The notes beneath the pieces were generated by a model, which was given only the letters and a program-made list of their open reading frames with translations, was not told where the DNA came from and made no database searches. The translations under genes and the position numbers were made by a program. This document shows, piece by piece, positions 49,754-59,246 of a DNA stretch of 64,000 bases. Within the stretch, counting starts at the first letter, position 1. The number at the start of each line of letters is the position of its first letter. Source of the stretch: Streptomyces longhuiensis (lineage in GTDB: Bacteria; Actinomycetota; Actinomycetes; Streptomycetales; Streptomycetaceae); the NCBI RefSeq assembly GCF_020616555.1, contig NZ_CP085173.1, forward strand, positions 1,240,001 through 1,304,000, given 5' to 3'.

Positions 49754-51409
49754 ATGCACACCACACCACCCAGGCCGGGAAGACGCAGGGCCGGCCGTCC
49801 GGCCCTGCTGGCCGCCGCCCTGTCCGCCCTTCTCCTGGTCCCCGCGTGCGCGGGACCGCCGGGCACCGGCGCCTCGGGCGCGGGTACCGACTTCCGGCTG
49901 TCCGCGAGCACGCCACGGGCGAAGGGCCAGATCGACTCGTTCACATGGGCGCTCTACGCGGAGCCCCCGACGCTCGACTACATCTCCGCGTTCGACTACC
50001 CGCAGAACATGATCCTCTCCAATGTGTGCGAGAGCCTGATGCGGTGGACGCCCGACCTGAAACTGGCGCCGGGCCTTGCCAGGAAGGCGTCCAATCCCGA
50101 CCCGCTGACGTGGGTGTACGACCTGCGCGACGGCGTGCGCTTCCACGACGGGCGCGTCATGACCGCCGACGACGTTCTGTTCAGCCTCGGCCGGCAGATG
50201 AACCCGCACAACGGGGCGGCGTGGGCGCAGGTCTTCGAGAACGTCGCTTCGCTCGACAGGACCGGGCCGCTCCAGGTCACCGTCAAACTGAAACGGCCCG
50301 ACTCGCAGTTCCCCCAGTACATGGCGACCGCCGCCGGGGTGGTGGCGAGCCGGTCCGGGGTCAAGGCCGCGGGAAGGGACTACGGAACCTCGGGCGGGCT
50401 CGCCTGCACGGGACCGTACGAGCTCGGCAAGTGGGACAAGGGGCAGTCGGTCGAGCTGCGGCGCTTCGATCGCTACCGGGGCACGAAGGCCAAGTCCGCG
50501 AAAGCGGTGTTCCGCTTCCTCAGTGACTCCTCCGCGCGCACCAAGGCCATGCTCAGCGGTGAGGTGGACGGCGGATATCTCATCCCCACCGAGAGCTACG
50601 GCGCGCTGCGCTCCAGCGGCGTCGGGACCCTCTACTTCGGCGAGGGCCTCAGCACCGTCAACGTCAATGTCACCAACATGCGCGGACCCCTCGGCGACGT
50701 CCGGGTCCGGCGCGCGCTGTCCCTGGCGCTGGACCGCCGGGGCTTCCTCAAGACGGGCCTGAGCGGCGCGGGCACCGTCACCAACTCCCTGACCACCAAG
50801 GCCGCTTGGGCCTCCGCCCCCGAGTCGGTACGCAAGGCCGCCTTCGACGGACTCCCGTCGGCCGAGCCGAACCTCGGCAAGGCCAGAAAGCTCATCAAGG
50901 AAGCCGGCGCCACCGGCAAGACACTCACCGTCGCCACCAGCTCGATCGGGCAGGACGTCTCACTGCTCGCCACCGCCGTCCAGGCGGCGGGCAGCGAGAT
51001 CGGGCTCGACATCAAGCTCAAGACCGTCGCCCCCAACGCCTTCACCGCGCTGTTCACTGACCCGCAGGCGCGCAAGGGCATCGACATGTTCCCCGAGACG
51101 TACTACGACTCGATCACCGATCCGCTGGACCTGCTCAGCAACTTCCGGACGGGCGCCTACCAGAACTTCGCCGGCTACAGCGACCGCTCCTACGACCGCC
51201 TCGTCGACCGCGCACGCGCCACCTACGACCCCGTCGAGCGGCTCACGACGGAGGCCGAGCTCCAGCGGAAGGCGGCCGATCAGGTGCTGTGGATCCCGGT
51301 CGCCGAATGGCCCACCGCCCTGTTCCTCAACAAGCGGATCACCGGCGCCCCCACCACGATCTCCTACCTCTACTCCCCGTGGGCCGCCGGCATCGGGGCC
51401 GCGCAATGA
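49754..51409 (+). CDS. family-5 ABC substrate-binding lipoprotein
   Basis: 551 aa. Signal LLAAALSALLLVPACAG with lipobox. SBP family 5 blocks: YAEPPTLDYISAFDYPQNMI, LAPGLARKASNPDPLTWVYD, LRDGVRFHDGRVMTADDVLF, VRVRRALSLALDRRGFLKTG, LLSNFRTGAYQNFAGYSDRS. Family 5 binds peptides, nickel chelates, opines and similar. Context offers guanidino compounds or nickel as ligands. GGAGAGG precedes ATG 49754. Confidence 0.92.
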   Translation: MHTTPPRPGRRRAGRPALLAAALSALLLVPACAGPPGTGASGAGTDFRLSASTPRAKGQIDSFTWALYAEPPTLDYISAFDYPQNMILSNVCESLMRWTPDLKLAPGLARKASNPDPLTWVYDLRDGVRFHDGRVMTADDVLFSLGRQMNPHNGAAWAQVFENVASLDRTGPLQVTVKLKRPDSQFPQYMATAAGVVASRSGVKAAGRDYGTSGGLACTGPYELGKWDKGQSVELRRFDRYRGTKAKSAKAVFRFLSDSSARTKAMLSGEVDGGYLIPTESYGALRSSGVGTLYFGEGLSTVNVNVTNMRGPLGDVRVRRALSLALDRRGFLKTGLSGAGTVTNSLTTKAAWASAPESVRKAAFDGLPSAEPNLGKARKLIKEAGATGKTLTVATSSIGQDVSLLATAVQAAGSEIGLDIKLKTVAPNAFTALFTDPQARKGIDMFPETYYDSITDPLDLLSNFRTGAYQNFAGYSDRSYDRLVDRARATYDPVERLTTEAELQRKAADQVLWIPVAEWPTALFLNKRITGAPTTISYLYSPWAAGIGAAQ

Positions 51410-52365
51410 ACTTCCTCGTATTCACGCTGCGGAGGCTGGCCGAGATGGCCGCCACCCTGCTCGGTGCCTCGTTCGTGATCTTCGGTGCGATGTATCTGGC
51501 GCCCGGCAGCCCGGCAAGCTTCCTCCTGTCGGGGCGGTCCGCCTCGCCTGACGCGCTGCGGGCGGTCAACGAGCAGTACCACCTCGACGACCCGTTCGCC
51601 GTGCGGTACTTCCGCTGGCTCGGCCGGCTGCTGCACGGCGACTTCGGCCGCTCGATCACGTACCGCACCGACGTGTCCCGGCTTCTGGCCGACCGGCTGC
51701 CGAGCACCCTGCTCCTGGTCACGATGGCACTGGTCCTCGTCGTGGTCATCGGCCTCGCTCTCGGCCGGATCGGCGCGGTCCGCGGCGGAGCCACCGACGC
51801 CACGATCCTGGTCACCACCACTCTCGCCGTCGGCACTCCGTCCTTCGTCGCCGCGGTCGTGCTCCAGGGGGTGTTCGCGGTGCGGCTGCACTGGTTTCCC
51901 GCCGGAGGAACCGGTGAGGGGTTCGGGCAGTTGCTCTGGCATCTGACCCTCCCGGCCGTGGCCCTGTCCCTGTATCTGATCGGCATGCTGGCCCGCGTCA
52001 CCCGCAGCGCCATGCTCGACGTCCTCGGCCAGGAGCACGTCACCGTGGCCCTCAGCCGGGGTGTCCCGAAGAGACATGTGATCAGCAGGCATGTGTTCCG
52101 CAACGCGCTCGGCACGGTGCTCACCACCGGCGGGCTGATCGTCTCCACCCTGCTGGTGTGCACCGTCCTCGTGGAGTCCGCTTTCGGTGTCGGCGGCATC
52201 GGCCAGCTCCTCGAACTGTCCATCACCACCAAGGACTTCCCCACTGTGCAGGCCATCTCGCTGACCATGGTCGGGCTGTTCATGGCGGTCAACCTCGTCG
52301 TCGACCTCGTCCACCCCCTGGTCGACCCGCGCATTTCCCTCGGCCCGGGGAGGTCTGCCGCATGA
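51406..52365 (+). CDS. ABC transporter permease (DppB/NikB type)
   Basis: 319 aa, six membrane helices. Family start FTLRRLAEMAATLLGASFVI, APGSPASFLLSG, DDPFAVRYFRWLGRLLHGDF, EAA loop RSAMLDVLGQEHVTVALSRG. Overlaps the SBP stop (ATGA). Confidence 0.92.
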   Translation: MNFLVFTLRRLAEMAATLLGASFVIFGAMYLAPGSPASFLLSGRSASPDALRAVNEQYHLDDPFAVRYFRWLGRLLHGDFGRSITYRTDVSRLLADRLPSTLLLVTMALVLVVVIGLALGRIGAVRGGATDATILVTTTLAVGTPSFVAAVVLQGVFAVRLHWFPAGGTGEGFGQLLWHLTLPAVALSLYLIGMLARVTRSAMLDVLGQEHVTVALSRGVPKRHVISRHVFRNALGTVLTTGGLIVSTLLVCTVLVESAFGVGGIGQLLELSITTKDFPTVQAISLTMVGLFMAVNLVVDLVHPLVDPRISLGPGRSAA

Positions 52366-53216
52366 CCGTCGCCGTTCTGCGCCGCCCCGGCCTCGCCCGG
52401 CTCCGCACCAGCCGTCCACTCCTCCACGTGCTCTGCCTCGGCTTCGTCTGTCTGGTCGTCCTCACGGCCCTGCTCGCCCCTTGGCTGGCCCCGGCCGACC
52501 CCAACGCGGCCGACCTCGGCAACGCGCTCGCGGGCACGTCCGCCGCCCACCCCTTCGGCGTCGACGCCTCGGGCCGCGACACGCTGTCCCGCCTGGTCAC
52601 CGGCGCGAGGACCTCCCTGCTCGGCCCGCTCGGCGTGGTCGCCTTCTCGACCGTCGCCGGAGTCGCCATCGGGATCGCGGCCGCCTGGCGGGGCGGCTGG
52701 CTCGACTCCGTGCTGTCCCGCAGCACCGAACTGGTCTTCGCGTTCCCCGGCATGCTCCTCGCGATCCTGATCGTCTCCGTGTACGGCGAAGGCCTCTTCG
52801 CCCCGGTCATCGCGCTCGCCGTCGCCTACCTCCCGTACGTCAGCCGGCTCACCCGCTCCCTGGCGCTGGCCGAGCGCGAACGCCCCTACGTCAGCGCCTA
52901 TTCGGTGCAGGGGCACTCCGGGCTCCAGGTCTGCCTGCGGCACGTCCTGCCCAACATCGCGCCCGTCGTCCTCGCCCAGTCCGCCATCAACTTCGGCTAC
53001 GCCCTGATCGATCTCGCAGGTCTGTCCTTCCTCGGGCTCGGGGTGCCCGCGCTGACGCCCGACTGGGGCCGGATGGTCTTCGACGGCCAGACCGCCATCC
53101 AGCGGGGCTACCCCCTGTCGGCGTTCCTGCCGTGCGCCGCGATCGTGCTGACCGTCGTCGCTTTCAACGTGGTCGGCGAACGCTGGGCCGACCAGGTCGC
53201 CAGGAGGGACAGATGA
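52362..53216 (+). CDS. ABC transporter permease (DppC/NikC type)
   Basis: 284 aa. N-terminal helix, then HPFGVDASGRDTLSRLVTGA (the DppC signature), six helices, EAA loop with SAYSVQGHSGLQVCLRHVLP. Overlaps permease 1 and the ATPase gene by 4 nt each. Confidence 0.92.
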   Translation: MTVAVLRRPGLARLRTSRPLLHVLCLGFVCLVVLTALLAPWLAPADPNAADLGNALAGTSAAHPFGVDASGRDTLSRLVTGARTSLLGPLGVVAFSTVAGVAIGIAAAWRGGWLDSVLSRSTELVFAFPGMLLAILIVSVYGEGLFAPVIALAVAYLPYVSRLTRSLALAERERPYVSAYSVQGHSGLQVCLRHVLPNIAPVVLAQSAINFGYALIDLAGLSFLGLGVPALTPDWGRMVFDGQTAIQRGYPLSAFLPCAAIVLTVVAFNVVGERWADQVARRDR

Positions 53217-54211
53217 ACGACATCCCGCCCGTGCTCGACATCAAGGGGCTCCGGCTCCAACTCCCGGACACCGCACGACCGGTACTCGACGGCGTCGACC
53301 TCACCATCGCCGCCGGGGAGACCGTCGCCCTGGTCGGCGAGTCCGGCTCCGGGAAGTCCCTCACCTCCCGCAGCGTCCTGGGCCTGTTGCCGCCGGGGGC
53401 CACGACCGAGGGGACCGTACGGGTCTCCGGCGACGACGTCCTCACCATGACGCCCCCACGGCTGCGCGAGCTGCGCACCGGCACGGCCGCCATGATCTTC
53501 CAGGACCCCCGCGCCGCCATCAACCCGCTGCGCCGGATCGGCGACTTCCTCACCGAGAGCCTGCGCCTGAACACCGGGATGCGCGCCGAGGACGCCGGCC
53601 GGCGCGCCGCGGAGATGCTCGCCGCGGTCGGCCTCTCCCCCGACGTCCTGCGCCGCTACCCGGGCCAGCTGTCCGGCGGCATGCTCCAACGCGTCATGAT
53701 CGCGGCCGCGTTGATGGGCGACCCGGCACTGCTCCTCGCCGACGAGGCCACCACCGCACTCGACGTCACCACCCAGGCCGAGGTCGTCGCCCTCCTCGGT
53801 GACCTGCGCGAACAATTCGGCACCGGCCTGCTCTTCGTCACCCACGACCTCGGTCTCGCCGCGACCATCAGCGACCGGGTCTACGTGATGTACGCGGGCC
53901 GGATCGCCGAGACCGGCCCCGCCGAGGCCCTGTTCGACCGGCCGAGGCACCCGTACACGGCCGCCCTCCTCGGGGCCACCCCGCGCCTCGACGCACCGCA
54001 GGGGCGGCTGGCCGCGATCGACGGCCAACCACCGGATCTGCGACAGGAATTGCTGGGTTGCCCGTTCGCGCCACGGTGCGCGTACGCCACCGACATCTGC
54101 CGGGACGAGGCGCCCGTCGACCGGCCGGTCGGCGACGAGGACGGGTCGCTGCGGCATCGCGTCTCGTGCCACCACAGTGAACGGCTCGAAGGGAAGTCCG
54201 GCCATGAGTGA
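53213..54211 (+). CDS. ABC transporter ATP-binding protein (DppD/NikD type)
   Basis: 332 aa. Walker A GESGSGKS, Q-loop FQDPRAAINPLR, signature LSGGMLQRVMIA, Walker B LLLADEATTALD, H-loop FVTHDLG. The oligopeptide-type C-terminal domain has LLGCPFAPRCAYATDICRDE, four Cys that may bind an iron-sulfur cluster. Overlaps the next gene by 8 nt. Confidence 0.93.
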   Translation: MNDIPPVLDIKGLRLQLPDTARPVLDGVDLTIAAGETVALVGESGSGKSLTSRSVLGLLPPGATTEGTVRVSGDDVLTMTPPRLRELRTGTAAMIFQDPRAAINPLRRIGDFLTESLRLNTGMRAEDAGRRAAEMLAAVGLSPDVLRRYPGQLSGGMLQRVMIAAALMGDPALLLADEATTALDVTTQAEVVALLGDLREQFGTGLLFVTHDLGLAATISDRVYVMYAGRIAETGPAEALFDRPRHPYTAALLGATPRLDAPQGRLAAIDGQPPDLRQELLGCPFAPRCAYATDICRDEAPVDRPVGDEDGSLRHRVSCHHSERLEGKSGHE

Positions 54212-55001
54212 GACCGTCCTCGAAGTGACCGGAGTGAGCCGCTCCTACCGCAGCGTCCAGGCGGCGGACGACGTCTCGTTCACCCTCGGCGTGGGCGGGT
54301 CCCTCGGCATCGTCGGCGAGTCCGGCTCCGGCAAGACGACCACCGCCCGCATCGTCGTGGGCCTGGAGCACGCGGACGCGGGCGAGGTCCTGGTGCGCGG
54401 CGTTTCGCGGACGGTACGGGCGCGTGGCCGGGCGGCCCGGCTCGCGCGGGCCCGCGACGTCCAGATGGTGTTCCAGGACCCGTTCCTCTCCCTCGATCCG
54501 AGAATCACCGTCGACGCGGCGCTGCGCGAAACGCTGCGGCTCCACTTTCCCGACGGGGACCACTCGCGCCGTCTCGACGAACTCCTCGACCAGGTCGGGC
54601 TCGGCAGCCGGGCGGCCGGCGCCCTGCCCCGGCAGCTCTCCGGTGGACAGCGCCAGAGGGTGGCCATCGCGCGGGCACTCGCGGTCGAACCGGCCGTACT
54701 CGTACTCGACGAGGCCGTCGCCGCCCTGGACGTGTCGGTGCAGGCCCAGATCCTCAACCTGCTCGCCGACATCCGCGAACAGACCGGCATCGCCTACCTC
54801 TTCATCACGCACGATCTCGGCGTCGTGCGCTGCGTGACGGACGACGTGATCGTCATGCGCCAGGGCCGGATCGTCGAGTCAGGACCGACCTCCCAGGTCC
54901 TCGACGGCCCCCAGCACCCGTACACACGCCTGCTGTTGGAGTCGATCCCCCGCCCCGGATGGAACCCGCGGGCCATCGCCCTGGCCCGCCGCGCGCTGTA
55001 G
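54204..55001 (+). CDS. ABC transporter ATP-binding protein (DppF/NikE type)
   Basis: 265 aa. Walker A GESGSGKTTT, Q-loop VFQDPFLSLDPR, signature LSGGQRQRVAIA, Walker B VLDEAVAALDVS, H-loop FITHDLGVV. Shorter than its partner, without the Cys-rich extension. Fifth transporter gene; deiminase copy 4 follows after 59 bp. Confidence 0.92.
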   Translation: MSETVLEVTGVSRSYRSVQAADDVSFTLGVGGSLGIVGESGSGKTTTARIVVGLEHADAGEVLVRGVSRTVRARGRAARLARARDVQMVFQDPFLSLDPRITVDAALRETLRLHFPDGDHSRRLDELLDQVGLGSRAAGALPRQLSGGQRQRVAIARALAVEPAVLVLDEAVAALDVSVQAQILNLLADIREQTGIAYLFITHDLGVVRCVTDDVIVMRQGRIVESGPTSQVLDGPQHPYTRLLLESIPRPGWNPRAIALARRAL

Positions 55002-55060
55002 CCGCGGGGGCTCCGAGACCACCGTCCAGAGATCCGTACACAACAGATCGGAGATCACAG

Positions 55061-56218
55061 ATGAACGACCACCGCGCACCACAGATCCCGGCCCACCGCC
55101 TTCTCAACAGAAGGAACTTCCTCGCCGCGACGGGGCTGGCGGCAGCCGGCGCCGCCTGGGCCGCGACCGGCGGCGGCCAAGCGCTCGCCACCCCGGTTCC
55201 GGCCGCCGGCACGGGATTCGCCGTGCCGCTCGACACCGTCCCGCACACCCGGACATGGATGGCGTGGCCCGACAGCACCGCCATCTGGGGTCGTAAGCTG
55301 GCCGGCGTCCAGGCGAACATCGCCCTCATCGCGAAGACGATCGCCAAGTACGAACCCGTCACCGTGTGCGCCAACTCCGCCAGTGTCTCGCAGGCCCGGA
55401 GCGCCTGCGGATCGGCCGTCACCGTGATCGGTTCGATCCCGGTCGACGACTGCTGGATGCGTGACAGCGGGCCGGTCTTCCGCACCGACGGGGTCGGCGG
55501 CCTCGACGCCGTGGACCTGAACTTCAACGGCTGGGGCAACAAGCAGACCCACGCGAAGGACTCGCTGGTCGCCGAGCGGATCGCGGCCGAGGTCGGGGTG
55601 CGGCTCACCACCGCCGACTTCGTCGGCGAGGGCGGCGCGGTGGAGACCGACGGCAACGGCACGCTCATGGCCACCAGGAGCAGCCTCGTCAACAAGAACC
55701 GCAACCCGGGCATGACCACCGCGCAGATCGAGGCCGCGATGTGCGACGCCTTCGGGGCGTCGAAGGTGATCTGGTTCAACGGCGTGACCGGGCGGGACAT
55801 CACCGACGACCACGTCGACGCCACCTCCCGCTTCCTCGCCGCCGGTGACGGCCTCGTCCAGATGCCCCTGGCCACCGACACCGACGCCTGGTCGAAGGAC
55901 GCCCGCCAGCAGTACCAGATCCTCTCCACGTCCACCACCGCCGACGGCACCCCGATGGCGGTCACCAAGATCCAGGGCCCGGACTACTCCCGCATCCGGT
56001 CGAGCGACGTCAACTTCGTCGCCGCGTACGCCAATTACTACGTGTGCAACGGGGCCGTGATCTCGGCCCAGTTCGGTGACACCCGCGCGGACGCCGGGGC
56101 CAAGGCCGCCCTCCAGCGGCTGTTCCCGGGCCGCACCGTGGAGCAGCTCAACATCGACAGCCTCGGAGCGGGCGGGGGCGGCATCCACTGCGTCACCCAG
56201 CAGCAACCCCGCCCGTAG
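55061..56218 (+). CDS. agmatine deiminase family protein, Tat-exported (copy 4)
   Basis: 385 aa. Twin-arginine signal LLNRRNFLAATGLAAAGAAW, cleaved near ALATP. Core: HTRTWMAWPDSTAIWGRK, VDDCWMRDSGPVFRTDG, NFNGWGNKQTHAKD, EGGAVETDGNGTLMATRSS, GVTGRDITDDHVDATSRF, Cys in GAGGGGIHCVTQQ. Exported, so it may act on extracellular guanidines whose products the upstream transporter imports. GGAG precedes ATG 55061; last gene before a strong terminator. Confidence 0.9.
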   Translation: MNDHRAPQIPAHRLLNRRNFLAATGLAAAGAAWAATGGGQALATPVPAAGTGFAVPLDTVPHTRTWMAWPDSTAIWGRKLAGVQANIALIAKTIAKYEPVTVCANSASVSQARSACGSAVTVIGSIPVDDCWMRDSGPVFRTDGVGGLDAVDLNFNGWGNKQTHAKDSLVAERIAAEVGVRLTTADFVGEGGAVETDGNGTLMATRSSLVNKNRNPGMTTAQIEAAMCDAFGASKVIWFNGVTGRDITDDHVDATSRFLAAGDGLVQMPLATDTDAWSKDARQQYQILSTSTTADGTPMAVTKIQGPDYSRIRSSDVNFVAAYANYYVCNGAVISAQFGDTRADAGAKAALQRLFPGRTVEQLNIDSLGAGGGGIHCVTQQQPRP

Positions 56219-56225
56219 CGAGCGG

Positions 56226-56259
56226 GTACCGGTGCCGGGCCACGGCTCGGCACCGGTAC
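56226..56259. terminator. terminator of the deiminase-transporter operon
   Basis: Perfect 12-bp arms GTACCGGTGCCG and CGGCACCGGTAC with a 10-nt loop, 8 bp after the deiminase stop. Confidence 0.85.
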
Positions 56260-56393
56260 GCCGAGACACACCGCCCCACGTGCACACGGTTTAAGATCAG
56301 CGACGCCGAGGCGGCAACCATGCCCTCGGCCGACTCGACGCGGTGAAGGTGGAGCACCGCGTCAAGTGCCGCGAAAGGGGCGGGGAGCAGATC

Positions 56394-57491
56394 GTGAGCA
56401 AGGGTGAGGCGTCCATATCGGACGAGGAGTGGGAGCGATTCCAGAGGGAGGCCGAGGCCGGAACTCAGGGTGCGCCCGAGGAACCGTCGGCCAGGGCCCG
56501 GATGGTGACGCGACGGCTGCGGGAGGAGACCGCCCGGCCCGAGGGGTGGCGGACTCACCAGCCGGCCCGGCAGCGGCGCGGCAAGGGCTGGTACGTGGTC
56601 GCTCTCCTCCTCGCCGCGGGCCTGCTGTTCATGGCGCTGGATCCCGGGCGCGTGACCGATTGGTTCAGCGGTGGAGGCAGCGGCGACACCCCGCTCGCCG
56701 CGGAGTCGGTACGTCCCGACCAGCCGCCCGCGACGGAGTCGGCGGCCCAACAGCCCACCCTCCAGCAACCGTTCAGGGGATCACCGGCGGCGCGATGGGG
56801 TGACGGAACGGCGGGGATCACCGTCCCCGAGGCCCGGGCGACCGGCTGGATGAGCGAGGCGCAGGTCTCGCAGGCACTCGACAGGTCCCGGGACTTTCTC
56901 GCCGCGTCCAATCTGGATTCCGGTGTGCTGCTCGGACAGCCGCCCGAGAAGGCGATCGCGTTGATCAATCCCAAGCAGAAGGACGTCCAGGACTACCTGG
57001 CGACCGCGTTCCGCGCACCGAGCAAGGACGCCGATCCTCTGATGCTGTTCAGCCGCTTCGCGACGGAGAAGGTGCGTCTCGTCGGGGACGTGGTCAAGAC
57101 GCGCGGGCGGATCACGTACCGGGAGGGCAAGCGCGGTGCGGTCGAGGTGACCACCGACGTCACGTACGTCTACCCGGTCGCGCACGCCGCGGAGCGAAGT
57201 GACGAGGTCGCGCGCACGATCGTGCGCCGCGAGGTGGTGATGAGCTGGGACGACCCGGCGAAGGTGATCACCGAGCCGGGGACGTTCTCCCTCGTCTCCT
57301 ACAAGTCGGACACCACCAACGGCGGCTGCGACAACGACACCGGTTTCTACGTCCCGGAGTTCCGCTCCGCGCGCACGGCAACCGGCCCGGGAGCCGACCG
57401 CGAGGTCGACCCGTACGACCGGAGCACCTCGATGAACGCGCGCATGCAGGGCGCCGACGACACGGAGTGCGGAACCGCGACACGGTCGTGA
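56394..57491 (+). CDS. membrane-anchored hypothetical protein
   Basis: 365 aa from GTG 56394 with GGGGAG upstream. A charged cytoplasmic N terminus (1-62), one helix WYVVALLLAAGLLFMALDPG, then an external domain: VSQALDRSRDFLAASNLDSG, INPKQKDVQDYLATAFRAPS, VTTDVTYVYPVAH, SMNARMQGADDTECGTATRS. Matches a conserved Streptomyces membrane protein type; function unknown. Confidence 0.75.
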   Translation: MSKGEASISDEEWERFQREAEAGTQGAPEEPSARARMVTRRLREETARPEGWRTHQPARQRRGKGWYVVALLLAAGLLFMALDPGRVTDWFSGGGSGDTPLAAESVRPDQPPATESAAQQPTLQQPFRGSPAARWGDGTAGITVPEARATGWMSEAQVSQALDRSRDFLAASNLDSGVLLGQPPEKAIALINPKQKDVQDYLATAFRAPSKDADPLMLFSRFATEKVRLVGDVVKTRGRITYREGKRGAVEVTTDVTYVYPVAHAAERSDEVARTIVRREVVMSWDDPAKVITEPGTFSLVSYKSDTTNGGCDNDTGFYVPEFRSARTATGPGADREVDPYDRSTSMNARMQGADDTECGTATRS

Positions 57492-57524
57492 GCGGTGCGG
57501 GGACGCGAGTGGTCGGCGCGAGGA

Positions 57525-58163
57525 CTACTCGCTCCGCGTCCCGTACCAGCGCCACTCGGTGAGCCGTGGGCGATCGGGCAGTGCGATGCGTCCGGTTGCC
57601 CACAGCAGGTTGTCCCAGGCGTCGCCGCAGAGGGTGACGTGGGGGAAGAGCCTCCGCAGGACGCGTTCGCACAACTCCCTCGGCGGCGACCACTGCCGGT
57701 TGAGTCCCTGAGTGATGTCGTGGGTGTGCACGAGTGTTTCGACCACGGCCATCGCCGCAAAGCCTTCCGGGTCCGAGGGCCCGAAGACGTGGTAGGAAAC
57801 GGTGGTCGACGGGGCCGTGCGCAGGACTGACGCCATCAGGCCACCGCACGCCTCCAGGACGGTGAGGAGGCCGTCGGGGCCCGTGGCCCGGTCGACGAAG
57901 ACGACGTTCGCCGGCCCACCGTTTCGGTCACTGCTCGTCCGGAACGGCAGCAGCGTGTCCGTCGGCGGTTTCGCGAGCCCGAACCTCGCCGCGTAGGTGA
58001 ACAGGTCGTCGGCCAAGTGCTCCAGCGTCTCCCAGCAGGTCCACTCGAGTGTTCCCGCCTTGGCCTCCCATGCCTGTGGATCGGCACCGTGCAGGACGTC
58101 CACGGCCAGAGTGACGACCCGGCGCACGTCCTCGCCGTCGACGGTGGTGTCCGCGCTGTCCAT
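57525..58163 (-). CDS. maleylpyruvate isomerase-like (DinB fold) protein
   Basis: 212 aa from ATG 58163. Family pattern: WTCWETLEHLADDLFTYAAR with a first metal His, then GFAAMAVVETLVHTHDIT with Glu and two His. Members of this mycothiol-dependent family carry a divalent metal. Substrate unknown. Confidence 0.8.
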   Translation of the reverse strand: MDSADTTVDGEDVRRVVTLAVDVLHGADPQAWEAKAGTLEWTCWETLEHLADDLFTYAARFGLAKPPTDTLLPFRTSSDRNGGPANVVFVDRATGPDGLLTVLEACGGLMASVLRTAPSTTVSYHVFGPSDPEGFAAMAVVETLVHTHDITQGLNRQWSPPRELCERVLRRLFPHVTLCGDAWDNLLWATGRIALPDRPRLTEWRWYGTRSE

Positions 58164-58228
58164 GCACCAGATCGTAACAACGGGCGGACGGGGAACCCGA
58201 TCCGTCCGACGGCTCGTCCTGAGAGGCG

Positions 58229-59206
58229 ATGCCGAGCAGATGGGAAGCCGTGGTGAAGTGGGATCGGTCGGCCTGGGAGCGGGGGCGCGTGCTCGCCGGG
58301 CTCGCCGTGGTGACGGCCGGGCTGCCGGCCTTCCACCGGGCCGTGCCCAACTCCGTGGGGCACCTGGGCAGTTTGCTGGAGCAGTTCCTGCCGTGGCTGG
58401 GCCTGGTGGTCGTGGCGCTGCTGGTCCTGGCGCTGCTGCGCCGTTCAGCCCTCGCACTGATCAGCCTGTTCCTGCCCGTGGTGGCATGGACGTACCTCTG
58501 CGGCGGGCTGCTGTTGCCGGGGGCGGCACCCGGCGCACACGACCTGGTCGTGGTGCAGCACAACGTCAGTGACGAGAACCCCGACCCGGCGGGAACCGCG
58601 CGCTCCCTGGCCGACGCCGAGCCCGATCTCATCGCGCTGGAGGAACTGGTCCCGGCGGCGCTGCCGGTCTACGAGAAGACGTTGGCCCCGCAGTACCCGT
58701 ACCACGCGGTGCGGGGCACGGTCGGACTCTGGTCGAAGCATCCCCTGACCGGCTCCCGGACGGTGGACATCAAACCCCGGGGAATGAAGGACAGTTGGCA
58801 GCGTGGACTGCGAGCCGTGGCCCGTACGCCGCGCGGGGAGATCGCGGTGTACGTCGCGCACCTGCCCTCGGTCCGTGTCGGGGCGAGCGGTCTCGGGTCC
58901 ACGAGGCGCGACGAGAGCGCGGGCATGTTGGGCCGGGTTGTCGCCGCCGAGAAGCTGCAGCCGGTGATCCTCTTGGGCGACCTCAACAGCACGGTCGACG
59001 ACCGTGGGTTGGCCCCGCTGACCTCACGCATGAACACGGCGCGACGCGGTTTCGCGTTCAGCTTCCCCGCCGCGTTCCCGGTGGCCCGGATCGACCAGGT
59101 GCTGGCCCGCTCGGCGACCGTGACCCATATCCGTACGCTGCCGGCGACCGGCAGCGACCACCTGCCCGTCGCCGCCCGGATCGCGCTGGGCCGGCCGGTG
59201 GAGTAG
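58229..59206 (+). CDS. membrane endonuclease/exonuclease/phosphatase family protein
   Basis: 325 aa. Three N-terminal helices (about 20-37, 52-71, 73-95), then an EEP domain: VVQHNVSDENPDPAGTARSL, PDLIALEELVPAALPVYEKT, VYVAHLPSV, PVILLGDLNSTVDDRGLAPL, ARIDQVLARS, TGSDHLPVAARI. All catalytic Asn/Glu/Asp/His residues are present, and the domain should face outside. Convergent with YciI across a terminator. Confidence 0.87.
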   Translation: MPSRWEAVVKWDRSAWERGRVLAGLAVVTAGLPAFHRAVPNSVGHLGSLLEQFLPWLGLVVVALLVLALLRRSALALISLFLPVVAWTYLCGGLLLPGAAPGAHDLVVVQHNVSDENPDPAGTARSLADAEPDLIALEELVPAALPVYEKTLAPQYPYHAVRGTVGLWSKHPLTGSRTVDIKPRGMKDSWQRGLRAVARTPRGEIAVYVAHLPSVRVGASGLGSTRRDESAGMLGRVVAAEKLQPVILLGDLNSTVDDRGLAPLTSRMNTARRGFAFSFPAAFPVARIDQVLARSATVTHIRTLPATGSDHLPVAARIALGRPVE

Positions 59207-59240
59207 TGCGGCCGTCACCGCAGATCGGTGGCGGCCGCAC
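59206..59240. terminator. bidirectional terminator
   Basis: 15-bp arms GTGCGGCCGTCACCG and CGGTGGCGGCCGCAC, one mismatch, 5-nt loop, between convergent genes. Confidence 0.82.
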
Positions 59241-59246
59241 ACGGCG

